The notes beneath the pieces were generated by a model. It ran no database searches and was not told the origin of the DNA. It worked only from the letters and a program-made list of their open reading frames with translations. From Campylobacterales bacterium (GTDB lineage: Bacteria > Campylobacterota > Campylobacteria > Campylobacterales > Sulfurimonadaceae): a stretch of DNA of 64,000 nucleotides. Shown here piece by piece: positions 33,883 through 41,971 of the stretch. The stretch's first letter is position 1, and every line of letters begins with the position of its first letter. A program made the position numbers and the translations under genes. The stretch lies in the NCBI GenBank assembly GCA_026390115.1, contig JAPLGO010000021.1:1-64000 (forward strand). Direction: 5' to 3'.

Positions 33883-35145
33883 CTAAATCAACCCAAGAAG
33901 TGCTGTAAGTAAAACAGGCGGTGTTATCACAAGCCCTACTTTCATGTACTCACCCCACCCTATTTTCACACCTTTTTGTGCGAGTACATGGAGCCATAAA
34001 AGCGTTGCAAGTGAACCGATAGGTGTCATTTTTGGTCCTAGGTTTGAACCTAAAATATTTGCATAAACCAGTGCTTCATGTCCAACGAAGCCCACTTTAT
34101 CAATCGCTATATCCATAATCATAATAGTCGGCATGTTGTTCATCACAGAACTTATAAATGCCGATAAAAACCCTGTCCCTATAATAGCTATAGTTGCTCC
34201 ATGTGTATTTAACTCCACAATCCATGAGGCAATAATATCTGTTAACCCTGCATTTTTAAGACCATACACAACAACATAAAGCCCAATACTAAACCAGACA
34301 ACTTGCCAAGGTGCGGCTTTGATTGTCATTATTGGCTTGACTGCTTTGAAGTGATTTGCTATGGCTAAAAACACCAAAGCTCCGCCAAGTGCGAAGAGAG
34401 AAACCGGCATGTGAAAATAATCGCCGATAAAATAACCCACCATCAAAAATGCTAAAAAGAACCAAGAAAACTGAAACATTGTTTGATTTTTTATGACGGA
34501 AGAAGCTTCCGGGAGTTGTGAAACATCGATGACAAAAGGAATATCTTTACGAAAATAAATCCACAATACAGAGACAGAAGCAACTATACTCAACAAGTTC
34601 GGTAAAAACATATTTTTTGCATACTCCACAAAACCTATGTCAAAATAGCCTATGGTTACGATGTTTGTAAGGTTTGAGATAACAAGCGGATTGGAAGCAC
34701 TATCGCCTATAAAACCACCCGCCATCAAGAAAGCAAAAATCGCTAATGGTTTCATCTTTAGGTATTTCATCTTTGCCAGTACAATCGGTGTTAAAATAAG
34801 TGCTGCTCCGTCATTTGCAAAAAAAGCAGAGACTATCGCACCTAAAAGTAAAATGTAAACAAACATTTTATGTCCGTTTCCACCGCTGAGTTTTGCCATT
34901 TTTATTGCAGCGTATTCAAAAAATCCTATCTCATCAAGAATCATTGAAAGAAGAATAATCCCAATAAATGCCAAAGTAGCATCCCAAACAATCCCTGTTA
35001 CAATGAGTACATCTGCAAAACTCACAACGCCTGCTAAAAGTGCCACAACTGCGCCGACAACTGCAGATGTTCCTATCTGTAAACCTTTAGGCTGCCATAT
35101 TATAAACAGAAGTGTTACTAAAAAAACGCTAAACGCTAAAATCAT
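33883..35145 (-). CDS. arsB: Arsenite efflux permease ArsB
   Basis: Extrudes As(OH)3 across the inner membrane. The 420-aa protein is closely like E. coli ArsB (F-I-I-W-Q-P-K-G-L-Q-I-G-T at about 14-26; F-A-N-D-G-A-A-L-I-L-T-P-I-V at about 108-121; S-N-L-T-N-I-V; Y-F-R-K-D-I-P). About 12 transmembrane helices. It is divergent from arsR2 across a 111-bp region holding the ars2 operator, so one operator may serve both directions. Confidence 0.92.
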   Translation of the reverse strand: MILAFSVFLVTLLFIIWQPKGLQIGTSAVVGAVVALLAGVVSFADVLIVTGIVWDATLAFIGIILLSMILDEIGFFEYAAIKMAKLSGGNGHKMFVYILLLGAIVSAFFANDGAALILTPIVLAKMKYLKMKPLAIFAFLMAGGFIGDSASNPLVISNLTNIVTIGYFDIGFVEYAKNMFLPNLLSIVASVSVLWIYFRKDIPFVIDVSQLPEASSVIKNQTMFQFSWFFLAFLMVGYFIGDYFHMPVSLFALGGALVFLAIANHFKAVKPIMTIKAAPWQVVWFSIGLYVVVYGLKNAGLTDIIASWIVELNTHGATIAIIGTGFLSAFISSVMNNMPTIMIMDIAIDKVGFVGHEALVYANILGSNLGPKMTPIGSLATLLWLHVLAQKGVKIGWGEYMKVGLVITPPVLLTALLGLI

Positions 35146-35197
35146 TTCATACCCTTTATTCTTCTATGTTGAAACTATATCCAAATAAAATCCATAA

Positions 35198-35237
35198 ATC
35201 AACATATCTTGATATTATAATTTAATTATGCTACAAT
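35198..35237 (+). promoter_or_regulatory. ars2 operator and promoter
   Basis: ATCAA-CATATC-TTGAT at 35198-35213 (ArsR-family operator), -35 TTGATA (35209-35214), 17-bp spacer, -10 TACAAT (35232-35237). Same design as ars1, but without the extended palindrome. Confidence 0.78.
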
Positions 35238-35256
35238 TTTTCAAACGGAGGTAAAA

Positions 35257-35541
35257 ATGGAAGTTTTTTTAAAAAGTATTTCAGCACTCAATGATGAGAC
35301 AAGAGTTTTAATCTTACGATTTATCGATGTTCATGGCGAGTGTTGCGTATGCGACTTGCAAGTATCATTAGAGATGATTCAATCGCGTCTTTCGCGTCAT
35401 CTGAAAATATTAAAAGATGCCGGTTTTTTACGCGTTGAGCGCAAAGGAACATGGGCATATTACTCAATCAGAACGCAAACACAGGAGAATGTAAAATATG
35501 AGTCAAAAAAAGCAGGTACTTATTTTATGTACAGGAAATAG
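35257..35541 (+). pseudogene. arsR: ArsR-family repressor, C-terminus deleted
   Basis: The first 72 residues equal those of the copy at 246 except one (S27 to G). After R-T the sequence jumps to the ribosome site of arsC (CACAGGAGAATG): about 85 bp are missing compared with copy 1. The frame then runs out of register into arsC and ends at 35541. The metal-sensing C-C-V-C-D-L and the recognition helix remain; the C-terminal dimerisation part is replaced by T-Q-E-N-V-K-Y-E-S-K. Activity is uncertain. Confidence 0.8.
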
Positions 35542-35911
35542 TTGTCGTTCCATCATGGCGGAAGCTTTGATAAATGCTAAATTAGGTGATTGCGTTGAAG
35601 CTCAAAGTTCTGGTGTCAAAGCCAGTGGAGCTGTGAATCCCCATGCCAAGGCTCTTTTAGAAAAGAAGGGCTATTGGCGGGAAAGTTACCATTCTAAAGT
35701 GATAGAGAGTGTTTTGGATACTGCCTTTGATTTAATTATCACAGTTTGCGACCACGCAAAAGAGACATGTCCGATGTTTCCAAAGGCAATAAAAACCATC
35801 CATTTAGGATTTTACGACCCTAGCGGTAAAGAAGTAGAAGAGTATGAAAGAACATTGCAACTCATAGAAGAAACCCTTCTCCCGATTGTTAAATCCGAGT
35901 TGTGTGATTGA
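35498..35911 (+). CDS. arsC: Arsenate reductase, thioredoxin-coupled type, copy 2
   Basis: A 137-aa paralogue of the protein at 562 with the same C11 P-loop (C-T-G-N-S-C-R-S) and the C84/C91 relay. It differs at about one residue in nine, among them F-D-D-P to F-Y-D-P near 105; the conserved D-P pair is kept. Its start lies inside the broken arsR frame, and its stop is followed at once by arsP. It is probably active and linked to thioredoxin-like genes downstream. Confidence 0.93.
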   Translation: MSQKKQVLILCTGNSCRSIMAEALINAKLGDCVEAQSSGVKASGAVNPHAKALLEKKGYWRESYHSKVIESVLDTAFDLIITVCDHAKETCPMFPKAIKTIHLGFYDPSGKEVEEYERTLQLIEETLLPIVKSELCD

Positions 35912-35913
35912 TC

Positions 35914-36864
35914 ATGTGGCACGACGCAGTATCTAGCTTAGTATATGGCACCTTTGGTTTTCCAAAAGGAGAGCGGTTTACGGAAGCATTGCATTTTTTC
36001 ATTTATGATACAGGTAAGATATTCTTTCTTCTACTTGTTATTATTTTTGCAGTAACACTTTTGCGCTCCTATTTCAAACTAGAAAAAGTACGATATTTTT
36101 TATCAGGCAAAAAAGAGATAACGGGCAATGTCCTAGCCTCACTGCTGGGCATTGTTACTCCATTTTGTTCATGCTCGGCGATACCTTTATTTCTTGGTTT
36201 TTTGCAGGCTCGTATACCGCTAGGGGTAACACTAAGCTTTCTGATTAGTGCGCCTATGAATAATGAAATTGCAATCGCAATGCTGTTTGGACTCTTTGGC
36301 TGGAAAATAGCCGGTTTATATATTGCTTTTGGTTTGTTTGTATCCATCACAGCAGGATATATTTTAGGGAAGATGAATCTGGAAAAATACATATTGCTAA
36401 AAGTTGAACCCATTGACGTGGAGGGAACTTTTGAGGACGAGAAAATACCGCTTTCAATGCGTTTAAGAGAAAGTTGGGAATACACAAGAGATTTGATACA
36501 AAAAATATGGATTTATGTAATCATAGGTATCGCACTTGGCGGTTTTATACACGGTTTTGTTCCCACGGAATTTATCGCTACCTACGCAGGTGGTAGAGAT
36601 TGGTATTCTGTCCCCTTAGCCGTTCTCATTGGTATGCCAATGTACTCAAACGCTGCAGGTGTTATTCCACTCATCGAAGTTTTAACCGCAAAAGGGATGG
36701 CAATGGGTACGGCATTGGCACTTATGATGAGTATCATTGCCATAAGTCCACCGGAAGCTATAATCCTTAAACGAGTACTTCATGTCCGCTTGATAGCAAT
36801 CTATTTTAGTATTGTAGCTATGGGCATCGTTGGTGTTGGATATATATTCAACTGGATATTGTAA
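35914..36864 (+). CDS. arsP: ArsP-like permease (DUF318)
   Basis: A 316-aa membrane protein with about eight helices and the family's cysteine motif T-P-F-C-S-C-S-A-I-P-L-F in one helix (about 84-95). ArsP exports trivalent methylated or aromatic arsenicals. ATG 35914 is preferred; a TTG at 35908 is in frame. It sits between arsC and the Cys-rich 81-aa gene, and is absent from the first ars module. Confidence 0.85.
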   Translation: MWHDAVSSLVYGTFGFPKGERFTEALHFFIYDTGKIFFLLLVIIFAVTLLRSYFKLEKVRYFLSGKKEITGNVLASLLGIVTPFCSCSAIPLFLGFLQARIPLGVTLSFLISAPMNNEIAIAMLFGLFGWKIAGLYIAFGLFVSITAGYILGKMNLEKYILLKVEPIDVEGTFEDEKIPLSMRLRESWEYTRDLIQKIWIYVIIGIALGGFIHGFVPTEFIATYAGGRDWYSVPLAVLIGMPMYSNAAGVIPLIEVLTAKGMAMGTALALMMSIIAISPPEAIILKRVLHVRLIAIYFSIVAMGIVGVGYIFNWIL

Positions 36865-36909
36865 AATATCTAAAATAACGCTCATTTTTTAATTTATAAG
36901 GAAAAAATT

Positions 36910-37155
36910 ATGTTTAAAGTAACAAATACAGAAAAAGGTGTGAAAGCCTTTATAACAGGATTTAAAACTGAGGAGCTGTCTGCAAAGATTGAGGCATGTA
37001 AAAATGGTTCTTGTAGTTGTGATTGCGACCCTCAAATCATGCAAAAGATTGAAAATATAGAAGTTTCAAGCGAAAATGATGGAACAAGTATCACGATTAC
37101 GGGCGATGTAGATGCTCAAGTGCTAGAGCCATTAATGAAGGAGTGCTTACTATGA
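36910..37155 (+). CDS. Small Cys-rich protein of the ars operon, copy 2
   Basis: An 81-aa near-twin of the protein at 976 (about seven differences, mostly conservative), with all five cysteines (C30, C35, C37, C39, C79) kept. It follows arsP by 45 bp with AAGGA upstream. It overlaps the truncated thioredoxin-like gene by 4 nt (ATGA). Preservation of the cysteines while arsR decayed suggests selection on this gene. Unknown function; As(III) binding is a guess. Confidence 0.78.
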   Translation: MFKVTNTEKGVKAFITGFKTEELSAKIEACKNGSCSCDCDPQIMQKIENIEVSSENDGTSITITGDVDAQVLEPLMKECLL

Positions 37156-37265
37156 AAATCGAAATTTTAGGAACAGGATGCAGTAAGTGCAAAACCCTTG
37201 AAGCAGTAACAAAACAAGCGGTAGCTCAAAGTGGCATCTTTGCTCAAAAGGAGAAAAATTTATAA
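37152..37265 (+). pseudogene. Truncated thioredoxin-like (redox-active disulfide) protein
   Basis: 37 codons: the first 32 or so match the protein at 38445 (M-K-I-E-I-L-G-T-G-C-S-K-C-K-T-L-E), including the C-x-x-C pair. It then diverges (A-Q-K-E-K-N-L) and stops where the second half of the fold should follow. It looks like a partial duplicate cut by deletion. The ATGA overlap with the preceding gene and the adjacent ATG of the next (TAAATG) suggest it still acts as a translational link. Confidence 0.7.
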
Positions 37266-37985
37266 ATGAATAATTTCTTTAAATATGGTGAAGAAGTAGA
37301 GGGTTATGATGTCAGAGTTGTAAATGAGCGTGAAGCTAGGGCTGGGGCCGGATTACTCTTTGCTTTTGGTCTTTTGAGTTTAACAAATAGTGTCATGTTG
37401 CACAATGTGATTTTTACAAAATACTTCATCACTTTTTTTACCTTTGACTTTTTAATACGCGTCATAAATCCAAGCTACTCCCCTAGTTTGTTGATTGGAA
37501 GATTTTTTGTGAGAAACCAGCTACCGGAATATGTCGGTGCGGCTCAAAAAAGATTTGCTTGGTTAATAGGCTTGGTGTTAGCATTGCCAATGTTTTATCT
37601 TCTTGTCATAGACTTTGCTCCAAATCCTATTAAAGTGATGATTTGTATCATCTGTTTGGTTCTTCTTTTCAGTGAATCTGCATTTTCAATCTGTTTTGGA
37701 TGTATGATATATAATTTTATAAACAAAAAAAAATCTAAAAATTGCCCAGGAGGTGCGTGTGAAATTAGACACATAGATAAAATACAAACTTTTAACCTAG
37801 CACAAAAAATTATTGTTATATTATTTACTCTGCTGATTACTTATGGTATGTACGCCTATATGACAAAAGTTGAAAATAAAACATTACTTATGAAGAAAGT
37901 AACACTTATGATGATGTCTGAAGTTGAGTTAAAAGCCCTTAAAGAGAAACAAATGCAAGAAGAGTTTGATAAAGCTGATTTTTAA
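37266..37985 (+). CDS. DUF4395 membrane protein
   Basis: A 239-aa protein with the DUF4395 opening V-N-E-R-E-A-R-A-G-A-G-L-L-F-A. It has about five transmembrane helices. A Cys-rich cytosolic loop follows (F-G-C-M-I-Y-N-F ... N-C-P-G-G-A-C, about 150-168), and a final helix with a charged tail. The family is often found with sulfurtransferases and thioredoxins; its job is unknown. It is embedded in a module with two thioredoxin-like genes and a rhodanese, which argues for handling of sulfane sulfur or thiols. Confidence 0.8.
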   Translation: MNNFFKYGEEVEGYDVRVVNEREARAGAGLLFAFGLLSLTNSVMLHNVIFTKYFITFFTFDFLIRVINPSYSPSLLIGRFFVRNQLPEYVGAAQKRFAWLIGLVLALPMFYLLVIDFAPNPIKVMICIICLVLLFSESAFSICFGCMIYNFINKKKSKNCPGGACEIRHIDKIQTFNLAQKIIVILFTLLITYGMYAYMTKVENKTLLMKKVTLMMMSEVELKALKEKQMQEEFDKADF

Positions 37986-38004
37986 AAGAGATAAAGGTGG
38001 TATT

Positions 38005-38448
38005 ATGAAAAAGTTATTAGTAGGTATGGTGTTATTTTGCAGTTTATTATATTCAGATAGTTTTGATGATTATCTAAAAAAATTTGACTACAAAGAGATA
38101 AAAGAGATGAAAATTAAAACCGTTGAAATGCTTAAAATGGTAGAGGACGGTACGGCTCAGGTTATAGATATAAGATTTCGTGAAGAATTTGAAGCTTGGC
38201 ATATGGGGTTTTCTAAAAACATACCTCTGAATGAACTTCCAAATCGTTTAAACGAGCTAGATAAAACCAAACTCATTATTACTGCATGTCCGCATAATGA
38301 TAGGTCAAATATTGCTAGAATGTTTTTAATGCTCAAAGGCTATAATGTAAAATACTTGAGTGATGGGCTTTTATCAGTAACGGATTACTTAAAAGGCAGC
38401 AATGCAAAAGACTTTATGGAAGAGTATAAGAGGGAGAAGCTAAAATGA
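38005..38448 (+). CDS. Periplasmic rhodanese-like protein
   Basis: ATG 38005, with GGTGG upstream, gives a 147-aa protein with a signal peptide (M-K-K-L-L-V-G-M-V-L-F-C-S-L-L-Y-S) and a single rhodanese domain: I-D-I-R-F-R-E-E-F-E-A-W-H, then the active loop A-C-P-H-N-D-R-S with the catalytic Cys. Rhodaneses carry sulfane sulfur as a persulfide. It overlaps the next gene by 4 nt. Confidence 0.87.
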   Translation: MKKLLVGMVLFCSLLYSDSFDDYLKKFDYKEIKEMKIKTVEMLKMVEDGTAQVIDIRFREEFEAWHMGFSKNIPLNELPNRLNELDKTKLIITACPHNDRSNIARMFLMLKGYNVKYLSDGLLSVTDYLKGSNAKDFMEEYKREKLK

Positions 38449-38681
38449 AAATAGAAGTGTTAGGAACCGGCTGTTCTAAATGTAAAGCCCTCGAAGAAGC
38501 AACAAAACAAGCAGTGGCTAAAAGTGGCAAATTTGCACAAATCGAAAAGGTGGAAGATATCCAAAAAATCATGGAGTACGGCGTAATGAACACTCCAGCA
38601 CTCGTCATAGATGGGAAGGTTCTTAGCACGGGGAAAGTTCTGAGTGTTGATGCTATTGTAGAGTTCATCAAGGTTCAATAA
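38445..38681 (+). CDS. Thioredoxin-fold redox-active disulfide protein
   Basis: A 78-aa member of the small thioredoxin/glutaredoxin-like family (MTH895/TM0996 type). C-S-K-C is at about 10-13, and the cis-proline loop M-N-T-P-A-L-V-I-D-G-K is near 49-59. It may pass electrons to ArsC or handle persulfides from the rhodanese. It overlaps the rhodanese gene by 4 nt. A truncated relative lies at 37152. Confidence 0.87.
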   Translation: MKIEVLGTGCSKCKALEEATKQAVAKSGKFAQIEKVEDIQKIMEYGVMNTPALVIDGKVLSTGKVLSVDAIVEFIKVQ

Positions 38682-38732
38682 GTGGAGAGTTTTTTTCTAT
38701 AATAATCTGCATTCATTAAAAGGAGTACGTTC

Positions 38733-39251
38733 ATGAAGAATAAAGTACCTAAAGAGTTCTTGTCCCCTCTAGCTGCAGGCTTAGGGCTCGGTTTAGCCCT
38801 TATGTTCATGTTTCTTATTACGGGACATGGGCTCGGTGCAAATGGCTTTTTTATCCGGCTGAGTGCATGGCTCAGTAATACGGTGGTGCCCCTATGGACG
38901 GAAAATAACAATTTTTTCTACACCATGAGGGGAGACGGTAACCCGCTGAATGCATGGATCAGTTGGGAGATTGCTGGGGTAGCCTTGGGCGCGCTGGCGG
39001 GGAGTTTGATGAGCAGACGATTTCGTTTCAAGATTGAACGCGGTCAAAGCATCGGAAGAATCACCCGATTAATACTAGCGATAAGCGGAGGAATCTTGAC
39101 TGGTTTTGGAGCACAGCTTGCACGCGAATGCACAAGCGGACTGGGACTCTCAGGCGGCGCAACACTGTCGGTGGCAGCATTTGTGTTTCTTATCGCATTT
39201 TTCGTTGCAGGGATAGTTGTCTCATTTATTTCACGAAGGATATGGCAATGA
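38733..39251 (+). CDS. YeeE/YedE sulfur-transport protein, N-terminal-type half
   Basis: A 172-aa membrane protein with about four helices and the family motif around a conserved Cys (R-E-C-T-S-G-L-G-L-S-G-G, near 130-141). YeeE/YedE proteins import thiosulfate (TsuA) or related sulfur compounds; many bacteria carry it as two half-size proteins, as here. It overlaps the second half by 4 nt. Confidence 0.85.
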   Translation: MKNKVPKEFLSPLAAGLGLGLALMFMFLITGHGLGANGFFIRLSAWLSNTVVPLWTENNNFFYTMRGDGNPLNAWISWEIAGVALGALAGSLMSRRFRFKIERGQSIGRITRLILAISGGILTGFGAQLARECTSGLGLSGGATLSVAAFVFLIAFFVAGIVVSFISRRIWQ

Positions 39252-39841
39252 ATTTTCCTCTTGAATACACCAGCGGTAGTATGATTATAATCGGCGGTTT
39301 TTTCTTCGGCTATTTTCTCGAAGTATCGGGGCTTGGAAGTCCTCGTAAACTCAATGCCCAGTTTACATTTAGGGATTGGAGCATTTTTAAAGTGATGTTT
39401 GTCGCTATTGTGGTGGCGGCAGTTGGTTTGTGGCTCTTTGATATCCTTGGATGGGTACGATTCGATGCGTTGAGAGTACAAACCACATTCTTTTGGGCGA
39501 TGGCTGTTGGTGGTGCACTCTTGGGTGCGGGACTTGCTGTTGGGGGATATTGCCCCGGTACTTCCGTAGTAGGATTTTTCAGCGGTCGATTAGATGCCCT
39601 CTTTTTTATGATTGGAATGGTAATTGGTGCTTGGATATTTGCTGCCGGTTTTGATGATTTGCAAGGGCTTTATTTGGCAGCGAAAGGGGTGAATAGAGAA
39701 ACTCTTAGTACATTGACTGGACTACCTACATGGCTGATTTTACTGTTTCTATCCGGTATTGCACTCGTCGGGTTCAAAATGGGAAGTCGAATAGAAGCGC
39801 AAGAGAATAGTGTCATTAAAGCAGCTGATTTGGATAGATAA
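39248..39841 (+). CDS. YeeE/YedE sulfur-transport protein, C-terminal-type half
   Basis: ATG 39248 (ATGA overlap, AAGGA 7 nt upstream) gives a 197-aa membrane protein with five helices. The conserved motif is G-G-Y-C-P-G-T-S (near 95-102). With the preceding gene it should form one pore whose cysteines relay sulfur. Its neighbours (rhodanese, thioredoxin-like, DUF4395) support sulfur import or persulfide transfer. Confidence 0.85.
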   Translation: MNFPLEYTSGSMIIIGGFFFGYFLEVSGLGSPRKLNAQFTFRDWSIFKVMFVAIVVAAVGLWLFDILGWVRFDALRVQTTFFWAMAVGGALLGAGLAVGGYCPGTSVVGFFSGRLDALFFMIGMVIGAWIFAAGFDDLQGLYLAAKGVNRETLSTLTGLPTWLILLFLSGIALVGFKMGSRIEAQENSVIKAADLDR

Positions 39842-39860
39842 CAATAAGGTTAAATCACCT

Positions 39861-40520
39861 TTATAAATGAACACTTTTGAGCTCTTTTCTAACTAGCTTT
39901 GCGTTTGTAATATACCTTTGCACTAAATTATGAAAATTTTTTGAGTGGTTCATATGGACCAAATGTGCCAGTTCATGAACTATCACATAATCAATAAGCT
40001 CTTTTTTTACTTTTAGCAGCTCAATATTGAGTGTTATAACTTTTTTTGAGCTGCAACTTCCCCATCTGCTTCGCATTTTTCTAAATTTTATCTCTTTATA
40101 TTCAAGATTCATGATTGCAGAAAAATGTGCAACTCTAGGAATCAAATACTTTGCTGCATAGAGTTTATAAAAATTGTCATAACAGCCAAGGATATTTTTT
40201 TGATTTGCTACTCTGAGCTTAAGCAGTAACTCCCTGAGTTCCCTAGCTTCTTCTATGTCGATACTATAAATATCGCCAAAAAGCAGAAATTCATCTTCTA
40301 AATTTACTGTTTCTGATTTATTGGATGCGATTTTTAGAAGATGTCCCCGTATCCAACTCTCTCTTTGTGTTAGTAAATCCGTTATGAATCTTTGAGATAC
40401 TTTTGGTGTTTTTAGAACTATCTTTGCATCTTTTGTAACACTTATGTAGCTATTTTTTAAACTGATTTTGCAGATATGTTCAATTTCTAAATCTTTGAAA
40501 ACAATTTTATTCATACTCAA
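39861..40520 (-). CDS. YgjP-like metal-dependent hydrolase (DUF45)
   Basis: A 219-aa protein with the zincin motif H-E-L-A-H at about 186-190 and a third ligand in N-H-S-K-N-F (near 195). It has the family segment R-K-M-R-S-R-W-G-S-C-S-S-K (about 152-164). The substrate is unknown; the WLM/M48-related family is predicted to be peptidases. It overlaps queC by 14 nt. Confidence 0.85.
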   Translation of the reverse strand: MSMNKIVFKDLEIEHICKISLKNSYISVTKDAKIVLKTPKVSQRFITDLLTQRESWIRGHLLKIASNKSETVNLEDEFLLFGDIYSIDIEEARELRELLLKLRVANQKNILGCYDNFYKLYAAKYLIPRVAHFSAIMNLEYKEIKFRKMRSRWGSCSSKKVITLNIELLKVKKELIDYVIVHELAHLVHMNHSKNFHNLVQRYITNAKLVRKELKSVHL

Positions 40521-41181
40521 TTGGGTCTGTAACTCCGGCTAATTTAAATCCATTTAATCTAAGTCTGCAGCTGTCACAAACTCCACATGCCACTTCTTCA
40601 TTTTTATAACAGCTCCAAGTGAATTCTAATGGCACACCGAATTCTAATGCTTTTTCAACAATTTGAGATTTTTTCAAGTGAACCAGCGGCATTTTTATCT
40701 CTATATTTGTTTCATCTTTTGTGCCAAGATTAATACTTTTTTCCATACTTTTTATATAAGTTTCTCTACAATCAGGATAGCCGCTGCTATCTTCTTCTAC
40801 TACACCGATAGTTATAAACTTCGCACCCTCTTTTTCTGCAATAGCCGCTGCCATGCTTAAAAATATACCATTTCTAAAAGGCACATAAGTTACAGGAACA
40901 CCCTCTTCTAGTCCATTTATTGGGATTTCTATGCTTTTATCTGTTAAAGCAGATGCACCAAGCTGTTTAAAAAAATCCAAATTTAGAACATATCTATTGG
41001 ATACATTTAATGCATCACATATCTTTAAAAAACATTCCAACTCTTTTGCTTGAGTTGTCTGCTCATAATTAAAATGCAATGCAACTATTTCACAACCGTC
41101 ATTTTTCATCATGTATGCACTCAGAGTAGAGTCCATACCACCGCTCATTACACAAACTGCTTTTTTACTTTTATTTTTCAT
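40507..41181 (-). CDS. queC: 7-cyano-7-deazaguanine synthase
   Basis: Makes preQ0 from carboxydeazaguanine and ammonia using ATP, for queuosine tRNA modification. The 224-aa protein has PP-loop S-G-G-M-D-S-T at about 13-19 and a C-terminal zinc site from C191 on (C-Y-K-N-E-E-V-A-C-G-V-C-D-S-C-R-L-R). Length and motifs are normal. Confidence 0.93.
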   Translation of the reverse strand: MKNKSKKAVCVMSGGMDSTLSAYMMKNDGCEIVALHFNYEQTTQAKELECFLKICDALNVSNRYVLNLDFFKQLGASALTDKSIEIPINGLEEGVPVTYVPFRNGIFLSMAAAIAEKEGAKFITIGVVEEDSSGYPDCRETYIKSMEKSINLGTKDETNIEIKMPLVHLKKSQIVEKALEFGVPLEFTWSCYKNEEVACGVCDSCRLRLNGFKLAGVTDPIEYE

Positions 41182-41274
41182 ATGTGTATTTTAACATACA
41201 TAATATATTTTTTTAATATTCATTAAATGAATTAAACAATAGAATGTGCGTATATTATAGGTAAAGGAAATAGC

Positions 41275-41457
41275 ATGGATGTATCATCTTCAACAGCGGG
41301 GTCTGTGAATAGTTCGACTCAGGTAGAGGCTTTAAAAAAAGCCATGGATGTTCAAGAAAAAAGCGTTCTGAAAGTTCTTGATAGTGCTAATGAACAAGCA
41401 AAGCAGGTGACAGCACAAAAAACAGGCGTAGGAAACAATTTAAATTTGACTGCGTAA
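41275..41457 (+). CDS. YjfB-like putative motility protein
   Basis: A 60-aa protein of the YjfB_motility type: an N-terminal Ser/Thr-rich stretch, then an amphipathic helix (V-E-A-L-K-K-A-M-D-V-Q-E-K-S-V-L-K-V-L), ending in G-V-G-N-N-L-N. It has a good ribosome site (AAAGGAAA) and a hairpin terminator behind it. The role is unknown; flagellar control (FliA-type) is plausible. Confidence 0.7.
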   Translation: MDVSSSTAGSVNSSTQVEALKKAMDVQEKSVLKVLDSANEQAKQVTAQKTGVGNNLNLTA

Positions 41458-41470
41458 TATATCTCTGATA

Positions 41471-41495
41471 ATCATGTACTTTTTTTGTACATGAT
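41471..41495 (+). terminator. Intrinsic-type hairpin after the YjfB-like gene
   Basis: ATCATGTAC (41471-41479) pairs with GTACATGAT (41487-41495) round a T-only loop, 13 bp after the stop. Confidence 0.55.
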
Positions 41496-41530
41496 TTACA
41501 AAAAATAAACCTCATTGGATAAATTTCTTT

Positions 41531-41950
41531 ATGATTGAATTAGATAATAGAACCTCACTTAAAATTGATGAAGTATTTTTAAATGCCATAGCTGATAAAT
41601 TTACTGATAAAGAGATAGAACTGATAATCACTTCAAACGAAGAGATAAGAGAGATAAATAAAGAACATAGAAACATCGATAAAGATACTGATGTTTTAAG
41701 TTTTCCTTATGTTGAAATGCCAATGTCGCCACTTGGCAGCATAGTGATTTCATCTTGGCATGTAGAAGCAAAGGCCAAAGAGTTTTCTCACACCTCCAAT
41801 AATGAACTGGCTCTGCTTTTTATTCATGGATTACTTCATCTGCTCGGGTATGACCATGAAGTTGACAGTGGTGAGATGAGAGAAAAAGAAACTGGTTTGA
41901 TTAAAGAGTTTGGGTTGCCCAGCAGTTTAATAATTAGAACACAAGGGTAA
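41531..41950 (+). CDS. ybeY: Endoribonuclease YbeY
   Basis: A single-strand endoribonuclease for 16S rRNA maturation and quality control. The 139-aa protein has the zinc motif H-G-L-L-H-L-L-G-Y-D-H at about 103-113 and D-K-D-T-D-V-L-S-F-P at about 55-64. It stands alone, convergent to mrdA. Confidence 0.92.
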   Translation: MIELDNRTSLKIDEVFLNAIADKFTDKEIELIITSNEEIREINKEHRNIDKDTDVLSFPYVEMPMSPLGSIVISSWHVEAKAKEFSHTSNNELALLFIHGLLHLLGYDHEVDSGEMREKETGLIKEFGLPSSLIIRTQG

Positions 41951-41971
41951 TATACCTTTGCTTAGGAAACA

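Noticed and set aside
36069-36485. Minus-strand frame of 138 codons inside arsP
   Set aside because: Antisense shadow of a conserved permease; such mirrors are common opposite membrane proteins.
39128-39247. Upstream extension of the second YeeE/YedE half from ATG 39128
   Set aside because: The added 40 residues are charged and overlap the first half out of frame; ATG 39248 has the ribosome site and ATGA overlap.
41031-41275. Possible preQ1-type riboswitch near queC
   Set aside because: The leader on the minus strand is only AT-rich; no pseudoknot-forming C-rich loop is seen.
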